Part shown: positions 9,503 through 17,938 of the stretch, piece by piece
Position numbering within the stretch: the first letter of the stretch is position 1
How the letters are laid out: every line of letters begins with the position of its first letter
NCBI GenBank assembly: GCA_045657945.1
Contig: JAZOUB010000001.1
Coordinates: forward strand, 62,001-126,000
Reading direction: 5' to 3'
DNA length: 64,000 bases
Origin: HGM04593 sp045657945
GTDB taxonomy: Bacteria; Bacteroidota; Bacteroidia; Bacteroidales; Bacteroidaceae
Notes under the pieces: generated by a model
Seen by the model: the letters and a program-made list of their open reading frames with translations, nothing else
Database searches by the model: none
Told to the model about the DNA's origin: nothing
Position numbers and translations under genes: made by a program

Positions 9503-9520
9503 TGTCGCGAAGATAGTAAT
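9503..9520 (-). promoter_or_regulatory. TATCTTCG promoter-like box, copy A of an exact 18-bp motif
   Basis: Reads ATTACTATCTTCGCGACA on the minus strand, 45 bases before the DUF4831 start. The core TATCTTCG (9508-9515) differs from the Bacteroidota -7 consensus TAnnTTTG at one base. The same 18 bases occur at 44668-44685 upstream of metY. I see no clear -33 TTTG. Confidence 0.4.
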
Positions 9521-9620
9521 TTGTTTTTAAATTCTATCTAATTTTCCTTTTAATAGGTATTTATTCGCTGTTTTTACAATAAAATGATGTGATTTTTGCG
9601 TTTTTTTCGGAACTTTGTTC

Positions 9621-9628
9621 TACTTTTG
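9621..9628 (+). promoter_or_regulatory. -7 box of the hpt promoter
   Basis: TACTTTTG matches the Bacteroidota -7 consensus TAnnTTTG and lies 27 bases before the hpt ATG. A TTTG at 9595-9598 could be the -33 element, at a spacing of 22, slightly longer than usual. Confidence 0.5.
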
Positions 9629-9654
9629 TGAAAGTATAAATATTGATTTTAAAG

Positions 9655-10191
9655 ATGTCAGTAATAAAAATACACGACAGAGAATTTGAGAAATCAATTT
9701 CTCGTGAAGAGATTGCCGCTCAGGTAAAGCGTGTGGCTGAGAAGATAAACAAGGATTATGCTGGTAAACGTCCTCTGCTTCTTGGTGTTCTTAACGGTTG
9801 TTTCATGTTTATGTCGGACTTGATGAAAGAACTTGAGATTGAGTGTGAAATTTCGTTTGTGAAGTTTTCCTCTTATCAGGGTTCTGAAACAACCGGCACT
9901 GTGAATCAGGTGATGGGTCTTACTGAATCAATTGAGGGACGCGACGTGATTATTGTTGAAGATATTGTGGATACCGGCCTTACAATGCATAAGATGCTGC
10001 AGACGTTGGCCGAGAACAAGCCGGCTTCGCTTGCGATAGCATCGCTATTCCTTAAGCCGGCCCGTTTGCGTGTCCCGGTAGAGGTGAAGTATTCGGCTTT
10101 TGAAATCCCCGACAGGTTTATTGTGGGCTATGGTTTGGATTATGATGGTCTTGGCCGTAATTTGCCCGATGTTTATGACGTTAAAGAATAA
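9655..10191 (+). CDS. hpt: Hypoxanthine phosphoribosyltransferase
   Basis: Purine salvage enzyme converting hypoxanthine (and usually guanine) plus PRPP to the nucleotide. 178 residues from the ATG at 9655 (MSVIKIHDREFEKSIS); an in-frame TTG 12 bases earlier is less likely. The PRPP-binding motif IIVEDIVDTGLTM is clear, as are FVKFSSYQG and the C-terminal VGYGLDYDGLGRNLPDVY. Eleven bases separate it from adk, so the two nucleotide-metabolism genes are probably cotranscribed. Confidence 0.95.
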   Translation: MSVIKIHDREFEKSISREEIAAQVKRVAEKINKDYAGKRPLLLGVLNGCFMFMSDLMKELEIECEISFVKFSSYQGSETTGTVNQVMGLTESIEGRDVIIVEDIVDTGLTMHKMLQTLAENKPASLAIASLFLKPARLRVPVEVKYSAFEIPDRFIVGYGLDYDGLGRNLPDVYDVKE

Positions 10192-10202
10192 AGATCTATA
10201 CA

Positions 10203-10775
10203 ATGCTTAATATAGTGATTTTTGGTGCACCCGGCAGTGGAAAGGGTACACAGAGTGAACGGATTGTCGCTAAATATGGTCTGAACCACATTTCGACAGG
10301 TGAGGTTTTGCGTGGTGAAATAGCCGCAAGTACAGAACTTGGTGCAACAGCGCAGAAACTTATCGATAAAGGACAGCTTATCCCCGATGAGTTGATGATA
10401 AGTATCCTTGCCTCAAAACTCGATTCGCTTACCAATGGTAATGGAGTTATATTTGATGGCTTTCCGCGTACAATAGCCCAGGCAGAGGCGTTGAAAGTGA
10501 TGCTTAATGAGCGTGGACAGGATGTGACAGCCATGATAGAGCTGGATGTGCCCGAAGATGAACTCATGACACGCCTTCTGAAACGTGGACGGGAGTCGGG
10601 TAGAGCCGATGATAATGAGGAAACAATCAAGAAACGGCTTGTTGTTTACAATGAGCAGACATCGCCGCTGAAGGAGTGGTACAAGAATGATGGCAAGCAT
10701 TGTTATATCAATGGTCTTGGTGGGCTTGACCGCATTTTTGCCGACATTGTTGCTGCGATTGATTCAAAGATGTGA
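10203..10775 (+). CDS. adk: Adenylate kinase
   Basis: Catalyses ATP + AMP to 2 ADP. 190 residues. P-loop GAPGSGKGTQ (residues 7-16), the AMP-site stretch ISTGEVLRGEI, and FDGFPRTIAQAEAL. The LID region (LLKRGRESGRADDNEETIKKRL) is short and has no zinc cysteines, so this is a short-type adenylate kinase, as usual in Bacteroidota. It follows hpt and precedes obgE. Confidence 0.96.
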   Translation: MLNIVIFGAPGSGKGTQSERIVAKYGLNHISTGEVLRGEIAASTELGATAQKLIDKGQLIPDELMISILASKLDSLTNGNGVIFDGFPRTIAQAEALKVMLNERGQDVTAMIELDVPEDELMTRLLKRGRESGRADDNEETIKKRLVVYNEQTSPLKEWYKNDGKHCYINGLGGLDRIFADIVAAIDSKM

Positions 10776-10818
10776 CTTTGTTTGCGGATTCTGAGGGGCT
10801 TCTCCCAATTGTAATCGG

Positions 10819-10843
10819 GTTGCCGCTATGTGTGGCAACTTTT
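10819..10843 (+). terminator. Weak hairpin between adk and obgE
   Basis: GTTGCCGC and GTGGCAAC (10819-10826 and 10832-10839) pair as an 8-bp stem with one G-T wobble and a 5-base loop, followed by TTTT. It may be an attenuator or partial terminator in the 114-base adk-obgE spacer. Confidence 0.35.
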
Positions 10844-10889
10844 ACTGTTTATTTGTTTGATGGCTCGTGAGGGTCTTAAAGAGTTTTTT

Positions 10890-12047
10890 ATGGCAGAATC
10901 AAACTTTATTGATTATGTGAAGATTGTGTGTCGTTCGGGTCGCGGAGGCCGTGGAATGGCTCACTTGCATCGTGCGAAATATATACCTAATGGTGGCCCT
11001 GATGGCGGTGATGGTGGCAAGGGTGGTGATATAATCCTGCGTGGAAACCGTAACTATTGGACTTTGTTGCACCTAAAATACCAACGTCATATCTTTGCCG
11101 GAAACGGACAGAACGGTGGTATCAACAAGAGTACGGGTGCCGATGGAGAAAGCAAGATCGTTGATGTCCCATGCGGTACTGTCGCTTACAATGCCGAGAC
11201 CGGAGAATTTCTTTGCGATGTAATGGAGGATGGCCAATTGGTTACTCTGCTCAAAGGTGGTCGTGGCGGTCTTGGAAATGTACATTTCGCTACACCGACG
11301 CGTCAGGCACCGCGCTTTGCGCAACCGGGTGAACCAATGCAGGAGATGACGGTAACGCTTGAGCTGAAGTTGCTTGCCGATGTTGGATTGGTGGGTTTTC
11401 CTAATGCCGGTAAATCGACATTGCTCTCTTCTGTGTCTGCAGCAAAGCCCAAGATTGCCAATTATCCATTTACAACACTGGAGCCTAATCTGGGAATTGT
11501 CTCGTATCGTGATGGCAAGTCCTTTGTGATGGCCGATATTCCGGGTATAATCGAGGGCGCGAGTCAAGGACGCGGTCTTGGATTGCGTTTCTTGCGTCAT
11601 ATCGAGCGTAACTCTTTGCTTCTGTTTATGATTCCGGCCGATGCCGATGATATTAAGAAGGAGTATGAGGTGTTGCTGAATGAACTTGCAACCTTTAATC
11701 CGGAAATGCTTGATAAGCAGCGTGTGCTTGCAGTTACAAAGTGCGATCTTATTGATGAGGAACTGAAGGAAATGCTTTCGGAGAATCTTCCCGATGATGT
11801 TCCTTGCGTGTTTATTTCGGCTCCGACAGGTGAGGGTATTCAGGAACTGAAGGATATTCTATGGGCAGCGCTTAATAGCGAGGAGAATCGTCTTGCGGCT
11901 GTCAAGCGTGAAGAACTTGTACATCGTAACTATGACCGCAAGATGCTTGCGGCGGATTTTGCTGATTGGGAAGCTGGTTATGAGGATGACGAGGATTTTG
12001 AAGATGGTGACTTTGATTATGAGGAGCTTGATTGGGAAGAGGAATAA
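10890..12047 (+). CDS. obgE: GTPase Obg/CgtA
   Basis: Essential GTPase acting on 50S subunit maturation and the stringent response. 385 residues from the ATG at 10890 (MAESNFIDYVKI); upstream in-frame codons at 10830 and 10860 add residues not seen in the family. The glycine-rich Obg fold is plain (NGGPDGGDGGKGGD), followed by the G domain with GFPNAGKST, DIPGIIEGA and TKCDLID. The C-terminus is strongly acidic (EDDEDFEDGDFDYEELDWEEE), as in many Obg proteins. Confidence 0.96.
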   Translation: MAESNFIDYVKIVCRSGRGGRGMAHLHRAKYIPNGGPDGGDGGKGGDIILRGNRNYWTLLHLKYQRHIFAGNGQNGGINKSTGADGESKIVDVPCGTVAYNAETGEFLCDVMEDGQLVTLLKGGRGGLGNVHFATPTRQAPRFAQPGEPMQEMTVTLELKLLADVGLVGFPNAGKSTLLSSVSAAKPKIANYPFTTLEPNLGIVSYRDGKSFVMADIPGIIEGASQGRGLGLRFLRHIERNSLLLFMIPADADDIKKEYEVLLNELATFNPEMLDKQRVLAVTKCDLIDEELKEMLSENLPDDVPCVFISAPTGEGIQELKDILWAALNSEENRLAAVKREELVHRNYDRKMLAADFADWEAGYEDDEDFEDGDFDYEELDWEEE

Positions 12048-12086
12048 TATTGTAAAGCATAAATACAAAATAAAACAAGATAACTT

Positions 12087-14339
12087 ATGGCTACAAAAAA
12101 ACATTCTTGGAGTTATGACAATGTCGGTGGTACTACCCGTGTAAGGATCAAGACCGGTGCTGATATTGCTCATCTTGGGGAACTCGATCTTAAGAAATGG
12201 ACAGTTCTTTCGTGTCCTACAGTGGGTTTGGATATTGATGAGGTAAGCTTGAAATATATCGACGCCGACAATGATGGACGTATCCGTGTTGATGATGTCA
12301 TTGCAACAGCGCAATGGCTGACATCGGTGGTGAATGATGCAGAATCCTTGATTAAAGGCGATGATAGTATTGATGTCAATGCTTTCAATCAAGAGAATGT
12401 TGATGGTAAGAAACTGTATAATTCAGCAAAACAGATTTTGGTGAACCTCGGTAAGGAGGGGGAGGTAATTTCTTTGGCTGATACAAAGGATATTGCTGCC
12501 ATTTTTGCCAAGACACGTTTCAATGGTGACGGCGTGATAACCGAGGGTACTCCTGAAGATGCGGCGGAGAAAGCAGTTGTGTCTGCAATACTCGGAACTT
12601 TGGGCGGTGTTGCTGACCGTAGTGGCGATCTGGGTGTGAATGTAGAACTCATTGAGAAATTCTATCAGCTTCTGGCTGATTATGTTGCATGGCATGAGGT
12701 TGTAGTTGATGCTCCTTATGGTGCTGATACTGACAGGGCAATTGAGGTTTATAATGCTCTTGATGCAAAGGTGAAGGACTATTTTGTACGTGCCAAGCTC
12801 GCTTCTTTCTCGCCTGAAAGCACAACAAAACTTGATGTCCAGACTGGTCTTATTGAGGCTATCAGTGCCGATAATCTGACCGGTAAGACCGATGCAATCG
12901 CTGCATATCCTATTGCTCGTATCACCGGTAAGACTGATTTGGATGTGAATACAGCAATAAACCCTGCATGGTCGGCAAAGTTCAATACTCTCATTTCTAT
13001 TGTGAAGCCAAAGGAAAAGGCTCTCACAGAGGAGTCTTGGGCGGCTATCGGTGCATCTTTTGCTGCGTATCACGCTTGGAAGGCAGCAAAGAAGGGTGGC
13101 GAAGTTGAATCTTTGGGTATTGAGGCCATAAAGCAAATGCTTGCTGACGATAAGAAGCAGGCCTTGCTTGACCTTATAGCACAGGATTTGCAGCTTAAAG
13201 AGACTGCGGATGGTATTGATCTGGTGCACAAGTTCATGTTTATGTTCCGCGATTTCTATCGCCTGCTCTGTAATTATGTGACATTCCAGGATTTCTACAC
13301 CAAAGACAAGAAAGTGAAGGCGATTTTCCAGAGCGGACGCCTGCTTATTGACCAGCGTGAATGTCGCATGTGCATGAATGTGGCTGACATGGCAAAGCAT
13401 AACACCATGGCTCCTGCAAGTGGTATGTACCTTGTATATTGCGATTGCTCTACCAAGGCTAGTGCTGTAAAGAGATGTATTGTGGCAGCTGTTACCGTTG
13501 GTGATGTCGGCGATCTTTTCGTTGGTAAGAATGCTATCTATTTTGATAATGATGGCATGATGTGGGATGCTGTCATTACAAAGATCGTTGATAATCCTAT
13601 CAGTATAGGTCAGGCGTTCTGGTCTCCTTATCGTCGTATGGCTACCACTGTGGAGAATTTGATAAACAAGCGTGCGGCTGAAAAGGATGCAGCAGTGATG
13701 AATGACGCCAATGCGAAAATCAATGCAGCTCCGGATGCAAAGCCTGCTGAAAAAGAGGCTAAGGCTCCATTTGATATTGCTAAGTTTGCCGGTATTTTTG
13801 CTGCAATAGGTATGGCTGTCGGCATGATTGGCACTCTTCTTGTAAGCATATTCAAAGGCTTCTTCGCACTTGAATGGTGGCAGCTGATTCTGGCGTTCGC
13901 AGGCATCTTGCTTGTGATTTCCGGACCAGCGATGATTTTGGCATGGATGAAGTTGCGTCGCCGTAACATCGCTCCATTGCTCAATGCCAATGGATGGGCA
14001 ATCAATGCTTCGTCAAAGATCAGCATTCCGTTCGGCGAGACTTTGACCGATATTGCAAAGTTTCCTAAGATGAAGGTTAAGGATCCATTTGCCAAGAAGG
14101 GTCTCTCTTTGTTCCAGAAATGGATGGTTTCTTTGTTGGTTGTGGCTGTCGTTGTGACAGGCTTGTGGCTTGGAAACTTGCTTTCGTGGATGGGTGTCTC
14201 ATCTCCATTGTCTTGTTTCAAGAAAGATAAGGTTGAGGTTGTTGAGGCTCAAACAGAAGCTGACGCAGTCCCTGCTGATGACGCAGATGTGCCGGTGGAA
14301 ACTGAAGTGCTGGTAGAGGAAAATGCTGAGGTGAAATAA
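12087..14339 (+). CDS. Large membrane protein of unknown function with EF-hand-like loop
   Basis: 750 residues; I do not recognise a named family. Residues 59-70 (DADNDGRIRVDD) form a near-canonical EF-hand calcium loop, and FNGDGVITEG near residue 146 is a weaker second one. Cysteines C426, C429, C452 and C454 give a CxxC plus CxC arrangement that could hold a metal. The C-terminal fifth carries three strong membrane segments (about 566-592, 598-622, 678-702) and then an acidic Glu/Asp/Val-rich tail. There is no signal peptide, so the large N-terminal part should be cytosolic. It starts 39 bases after obgE and ends at a long palindrome, so it is probably the last gene of the hpt-adk-obgE transcript. 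Confidence 0.7.
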   Translation: MATKKHSWSYDNVGGTTRVRIKTGADIAHLGELDLKKWTVLSCPTVGLDIDEVSLKYIDADNDGRIRVDDVIATAQWLTSVVNDAESLIKGDDSIDVNAFNQENVDGKKLYNSAKQILVNLGKEGEVISLADTKDIAAIFAKTRFNGDGVITEGTPEDAAEKAVVSAILGTLGGVADRSGDLGVNVELIEKFYQLLADYVAWHEVVVDAPYGADTDRAIEVYNALDAKVKDYFVRAKLASFSPESTTKLDVQTGLIEAISADNLTGKTDAIAAYPIARITGKTDLDVNTAINPAWSAKFNTLISIVKPKEKALTEESWAAIGASFAAYHAWKAAKKGGEVESLGIEAIKQMLADDKKQALLDLIAQDLQLKETADGIDLVHKFMFMFRDFYRLLCNYVTFQDFYTKDKKVKAIFQSGRLLIDQRECRMCMNVADMAKHNTMAPASGMYLVYCDCSTKASAVKRCIVAAVTVGDVGDLFVGKNAIYFDNDGMMWDAVITKIVDNPISIGQAFWSPYRRMATTVENLINKRAAEKDAAVMNDANAKINAAPDAKPAEKEAKAPFDIAKFAGIFAAIGMAVGMIGTLLVSIFKGFFALEWWQLILAFAGILLVISGPAMILAWMKLRRRNIAPLLNANGWAINASSKISIPFGETLTDIAKFPKMKVKDPFAKKGLSLFQKWMVSLLVVAVVVTGLWLGNLLSWMGVSSPLSCFKKDKVEVVEAQTEADAVPADDADVPVETEVLVEENAEVK

Positions 14340-14348
14340 CACCTTATA

Positions 14349-14402
14349 ATATATAATGCATGATGGGCGACGGTTAACCGTCGCCCATCATGCATTATAT
14401 AT
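14349..14402. terminator. 54-bp perfect palindrome, probable terminator
   Basis: The arms 14349-14375 and 14376-14402 are exact reverse complements, centred on GGTTAACC with no unpaired loop. It starts 9 bases after the stop of the 750-residue gene. It lacks a long T run, so termination may rely on hairpin strength, or the element may act on both strands. Confidence 0.6.
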
Positions 14403-14691
14403 GTTTGTGCCTGCCGCCTTCTTTTTCTGCTGTCCTGTATAAAAAACACCTGCATTTTAAATTTTAAGATTATTTAACAATAAAAAATGTGGTTTCTATG
14501 CTGTTTTTGAGGTGTTTTTCTCACAAAAGGGGCTTTTTGTTTGGGGCGTGACGCTAAAAAGCAGTCAAACACTTTTTTATTTGAAATATAATTTTTACCT
14601 TTGCAGTCCAAAATGGATTATCGTGTTTTGATGTGTCCAATAGCGCAGAAATATTTAAAAACAATATAATAATAATTAAAAATTTAACAAA
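14403..14691 (+). promoter_or_regulatory. Leader and promoter region of the ribosomal superoperon
   Basis: No coding sequence is visible in this 289-base AT-rich gap. TACCTTTG at 14596-14603 matches the -7 consensus TAnnTTTG and lies 88 bases before the rpsL start. No well-spaced TTTG -33 box is present; a TTTG at 14580-14583 is only 12 bases away. The leader between the -7 box and rpsL is AT-rich. Confidence 0.5.
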
Positions 14692-15072
14692 ATGCCTACA
14701 ATTCAGCAATTAGTAAGAAAAGGCAGAGAGGTTATTGTAGAGAAGAGCAAGTCGCCTGCACTCGACAACTGTCCACAGCGTCGTGGTGTGTGTGTGCGTG
14801 TTTACACTACAACTCCAAAGAAACCTAACTCTGCGATGAGAAAGGTTGCTCGTGTACGCTTGACCAACCAGAAGGAGGTAAACTCTTACATCCCAGGTGA
14901 GGGTCACAACTTGCAGGAGCACTCAATCGTTTTGGTACGCGGTGGCCGTGTTAAGGACCTCCCAGGTGTACGCTATCACATCGTTCGTGGTACTCTTGAT
15001 ACCGCAGGTGTAGCTAACCGTACACAGCGTCGTTCTAAGTATGGTGCTAAGCGTCCTAAGGCTAAGAAGTAA
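14692..15072 (+). CDS. rpsL: 30S ribosomal protein S12
   Basis: 126 residues. Decoding-centre protein; the motif TPKKPNSAMRKVARVRLTN carries the lysine that contacts the A site, and it is the wild-type lysine. A second conserved loop is GGRVKDLPGVRYHIVRG. First gene of the superoperon. Codon use from here on is strongly biased towards CGT, AAG and GGT, unlike the preceding genes, as expected for high expression. Confidence 0.98.
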   Translation: MPTIQQLVRKGREVIVEKSKSPALDNCPQRRGVCVRVYTTTPKKPNSAMRKVARVRLTNQKEVNSYIPGEGHNLQEHSIVLVRGGRVKDLPGVRYHIVRGTLDTAGVANRTQRRSKYGAKRPKAKK

Positions 15073-15098
15073 TTCCCGCCTTCAAGCGTAGCTGAGTG

Positions 15099-15167
15099 AT
15101 CCCGGCTTGTAAAAAACGGGATACGACTCAAAACTTTTTAAGACATATATTTTATAACTTAGTTTTG
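15099..15167 (+). promoter_or_regulatory. Hairpin and possible internal promoter in the S12-S7 spacer
   Basis: The 199-base spacer between rpsL and rpsG is long for this operon. ATCCCG (15099-15104) pairs with CGGGAT (15117-15122). TAGTTTTG at 15160-15167 matches the -7 consensus TAnnTTTG but has no clear -33 partner. It could be an internal promoter or a translational control site for S7; both are inferences. Confidence 0.3.
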
Positions 15168-15271
15168 GTTTGTTGGAAAAGGTTATAAAAGGTTGAGTAA
15201 ATGCCTCGGTGGAGGCGTTGAAGAATTTGCAATAACACAGCCACACAAAACGTAAATTTTCGCAAAAGAAA

Positions 15272-15748
15272 ATGAGAAAAGCAAAACCAAAAAAGCGCGT
15301 GGTTCTTCCAGACCCCGTGTTTAACGATCAGATGGTTTCTAAGTTTGTTAACCACCTGATGTACGATGGAAAGAAAAACATTTCTTACACTATTTTCTAT
15401 GGTGCCCTCGAGCTCGTTGGTAACAAGATGAAGAACGAGGAGAAAACTCCACTTGAAATTTGGAAGCAGGCTTTGGAGAACGTTACTCCAAAGGTAGAGG
15501 TTAAGTCACGCCGTATCGGTGGTGCTACTTTCCAGGTTCCTACTGAAATCCGTGCTGACCGCAAGGAGTCAATCTCAATGAAGAACATGATCCTTTTCGC
15601 TCGCAAGCGTGGCGGTAAGTCAATGTCAGAGAAGCTCTGCGCAGAGATTATGGATGCATTCAACAACCAGGGTGGTGCTTTCAAGCGTAAGGAGGATATG
15701 CACCGTATGGCTGAGGCAAACCGTGCATTCGCACACTTCCGTTTCTAA
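15272..15748 (+). CDS. rpsG: 30S ribosomal protein S7
   Basis: 158 residues; primary binder of the 3' major domain of 16S rRNA at the head of the 30S subunit. Recognised by MRKAKPKKRVVLPDPVFND, the VEVKSRRIGGATFQVPTEI segment and the C-terminal HRMAEANRAFAHFRF. Located between rpsL and fusA in standard str-operon order, 19 bases before fusA. Confidence 0.98.
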   Translation: MRKAKPKKRVVLPDPVFNDQMVSKFVNHLMYDGKKNISYTIFYGALELVGNKMKNEEKTPLEIWKQALENVTPKVEVKSRRIGGATFQVPTEIRADRKESISMKNMILFARKRGGKSMSEKLCAEIMDAFNNQGGAFKRKEDMHRMAEANRAFAHFRF

Positions 15749-15767
15749 TCAGTAATAGTACAAGAAA

Positions 15768-17861
15768 ATGGCAAACGAATTACAATTTACCCGTAATATC
15801 GGTATTAGTGCTCACATCGATGCTGGTAAGACTACTACATCTGAGCGTATTTTGTTCTACACCGGTCTTTCACACAAGATTGGTGAGGTGCACGACGGTG
15901 CTGCTACCATGGACTGGATGGAGCAGGAGCAGGAGCGTGGTATTACAATTACCTCTGCTGCTACTACTACTTTCTGGAACTGGAAGGACCAGCAGTACAA
16001 GTTCAACTTGATTGACACTCCGGGACACGTTGACTTTACCGCTGAGGTAGAGCGTTCACTTCGTGTACTTGACGGCGCTATCGCTGCTTTCTGTGCAGTA
16101 GGTGGTGTTGAGCCTCAGTCAGAGACTGTATGGCGTCAGGCTGACAAGTACAACGTTCCACGTATCGCTTACGTGAACAAGATGGACCGTTCAGGTGCTG
16201 ACTACTTCTCTGTAATGCGTCAGATGAAGGAGATTCTTGGAGCTAACCCATGTCCTGTAACAATTCCTATCGGTTCTGAGGAGAAGTTCCTTGGTGTAAT
16301 CAACCTTATCACCATGAAGGCTCTCGTTTACAGAGACGGTGCTTTGGATTACACAGTAGAGGAAATTCCTGCTGAGTTGGTTGACGAGGCTAACCAGTGG
16401 AGAGAGCATCTTCTTGAGAAGGCTGCTGACTTCGATGAGGAGTTGATGATGAAGGTTCTTGAGGAGCCAGAGTCAATCACAGAGGAGGAGATTATTGCTG
16501 CTATCCGTAAGGGTACACTTGCTTTGGAGATCACTCCAATGACTTGCGGTTCTTCATTCAAGAACAAGGGTGTTCAGCCACTTCTTGACTTCGTATGTGC
16601 ATTCTTGCCTTCTCCACTCGATACTCCAGCTATCGAGGGTATGAATCCTAAGACTGACGAGATGGAGTCTCGTACTCCTTCTGAGGATGACAAGACATCG
16701 GCACTCGTGTTCAAGATTGCTACAAACCCATTCGTTGGTCGTTTGATCTACGTTCGCGTTTATTCAGGTAAGCTCGAGTCTGGTTCATATATCTATGACA
16801 GCCGTTCAGGCCGCAAGGAGCGTATTTCTCGTATGTTCCAGATGCACTCAAACAAGCAGAACCCTGTAGAGGTTCTCGGTGCTGGTGATATTGGTGCTGT
16901 TATCGGTATGAAGGATGTACGTACAGGTGATACACTCTGCGCAGAGGAGGCGCCAATCGTTCTCGAGTCTATGACATTCCCTGATCCTGTGATCTCTATC
17001 GCTGTTGAGCCTAAGACTCAGAAGGATCTTGACAAGCTCGCTAACGGTCTTGCTAAGCTCGCTGAGGAGGATCCAACATTTACAGTTAGAACAGACGAGC
17101 AGTCTGGTCAGACTATCATCTCTGGTATGGGTGAGCTTCACCTTGAGATTATCATCGACCGTCTGAAGCGTGAGTTCAGCGTTGAGTGTAACCAGGGTCG
17201 TCCACAGGTTAGCTACAAGGAGGCTATCACAAGCACTGTTCAGGTTGATGAGACTTACAAGAAGCAGACCGGTGGTAAGGGTAAGTACGCTAAGATCCTT
17301 GTATCTGTAGGTCCAGCTGATGAGGACTTCAAGGAGGGTAACCTTCAGTTCGTTAACGAGGTGAAGGGTGGTAACGTTCCTAAGGAATTCATCCCATCAG
17401 TACAGAAGGGCTTCCAGACTGCTGTTAAGGCTGGTGTCCTCGCTGGCTACCCAATGGAGTCTTTGAAGGTTGTTCTTCTTGATGGTGGTTTCCACCCAGT
17501 TGACTCTGACCAGTTGTCATTCGAGGTATGTGCTATCCAGGCATACAAGAACGCATGTCAGAAGGCAAACCCGGTACTCCTTGAGCCTGTTATGAAGCTT
17601 GAGGTTGTTACTCCAGAGGAGAGCATGGGTGATGTTATCGCCGACCTTAACAAGCGTCGTGGTCAGGTTGAGGGCTTTGAGACAAGTCGTACCGGTGCGC
17701 GCATCGTTAAGGCTATGGTTCCGCTGTCTGAGATGTTCGGTTACGTTACATCATTGCGTACTATCACTTCAGGTCGTGCGACATCTTCAATGACTTACGA
17801 TCACCACGAGCAGGTAAGTGCTTCTTTGACAAAGCAGATACTTGAAGAACTTCAGAAATAA
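15768..17861 (+). CDS. fusA: Elongation factor G
   Basis: Translocation GTPase, 697 residues. G domain motifs: AHIDAGKTT (residues 15-23), DTPGHVDF (83-90) and NKMD (137-140); the switch 1 stretch ERGITITSAATT is intact. Domains II to V follow at normal length, including GMGELHLEI. In many bacteria tuf follows, but here the next gene is rpsJ. Confidence 0.98.
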   Translation: MANELQFTRNIGISAHIDAGKTTTSERILFYTGLSHKIGEVHDGAATMDWMEQEQERGITITSAATTTFWNWKDQQYKFNLIDTPGHVDFTAEVERSLRVLDGAIAAFCAVGGVEPQSETVWRQADKYNVPRIAYVNKMDRSGADYFSVMRQMKEILGANPCPVTIPIGSEEKFLGVINLITMKALVYRDGALDYTVEEIPAELVDEANQWREHLLEKAADFDEELMMKVLEEPESITEEEIIAAIRKGTLALEITPMTCGSSFKNKGVQPLLDFVCAFLPSPLDTPAIEGMNPKTDEMESRTPSEDDKTSALVFKIATNPFVGRLIYVRVYSGKLESGSYIYDSRSGRKERISRMFQMHSNKQNPVEVLGAGDIGAVIGMKDVRTGDTLCAEEAPIVLESMTFPDPVISIAVEPKTQKDLDKLANGLAKLAEEDPTFTVRTDEQSGQTIISGMGELHLEIIIDRLKREFSVECNQGRPQVSYKEAITSTVQVDETYKKQTGGKGKYAKILVSVGPADEDFKEGNLQFVNEVKGGNVPKEFIPSVQKGFQTAVKAGVLAGYPMESLKVVLLDGGFHPVDSDQLSFEVCAIQAYKNACQKANPVLLEPVMKLEVVTPEESMGDVIADLNKRRGQVEGFETSRTGARIVKAMVPLSEMFGYVTSLRTITSGRATSSMTYDHHEQVSASLTKQILEELQK

Positions 17862-17870
17862 ATAACTAAA

Positions 17871-17906
17871 GCCTGTCGGTTAGCGAATGACTCTTAACCG
17901 ACAGGC
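17871..17906 (+). terminator. Hairpin between fusA and rpsJ
   Basis: GCCTGTCGGTTA (17871-17882) and TAACCGACAGGC (17895-17906) form a 12-bp perfect stem with a 12-base loop, starting 9 bases after the fusA stop. The following sequence is AT-rich without a strict T run, so it may be a partial terminator, a processing site or an mRNA stabiliser separating str from S10. Confidence 0.5.
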
Positions 17907-17938
17907 AATTGTAAATTTTATAAAAACCATTTAAGACA

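Noticed and set aside
12423..13400. 325-codon minus-strand open frame
   Set aside because: It lies wholly opposite the 750-residue gene, has an unusual composition rich in Cys, His and Ile, and no recognisable domain; it is an antisense shadow.
14781..14803. GT-rich tract resembling a microsatellite in rpsL
   Set aside because: It is short and interrupted, and encodes the conserved S12 residues RGVCVRV; it is not a repeat.
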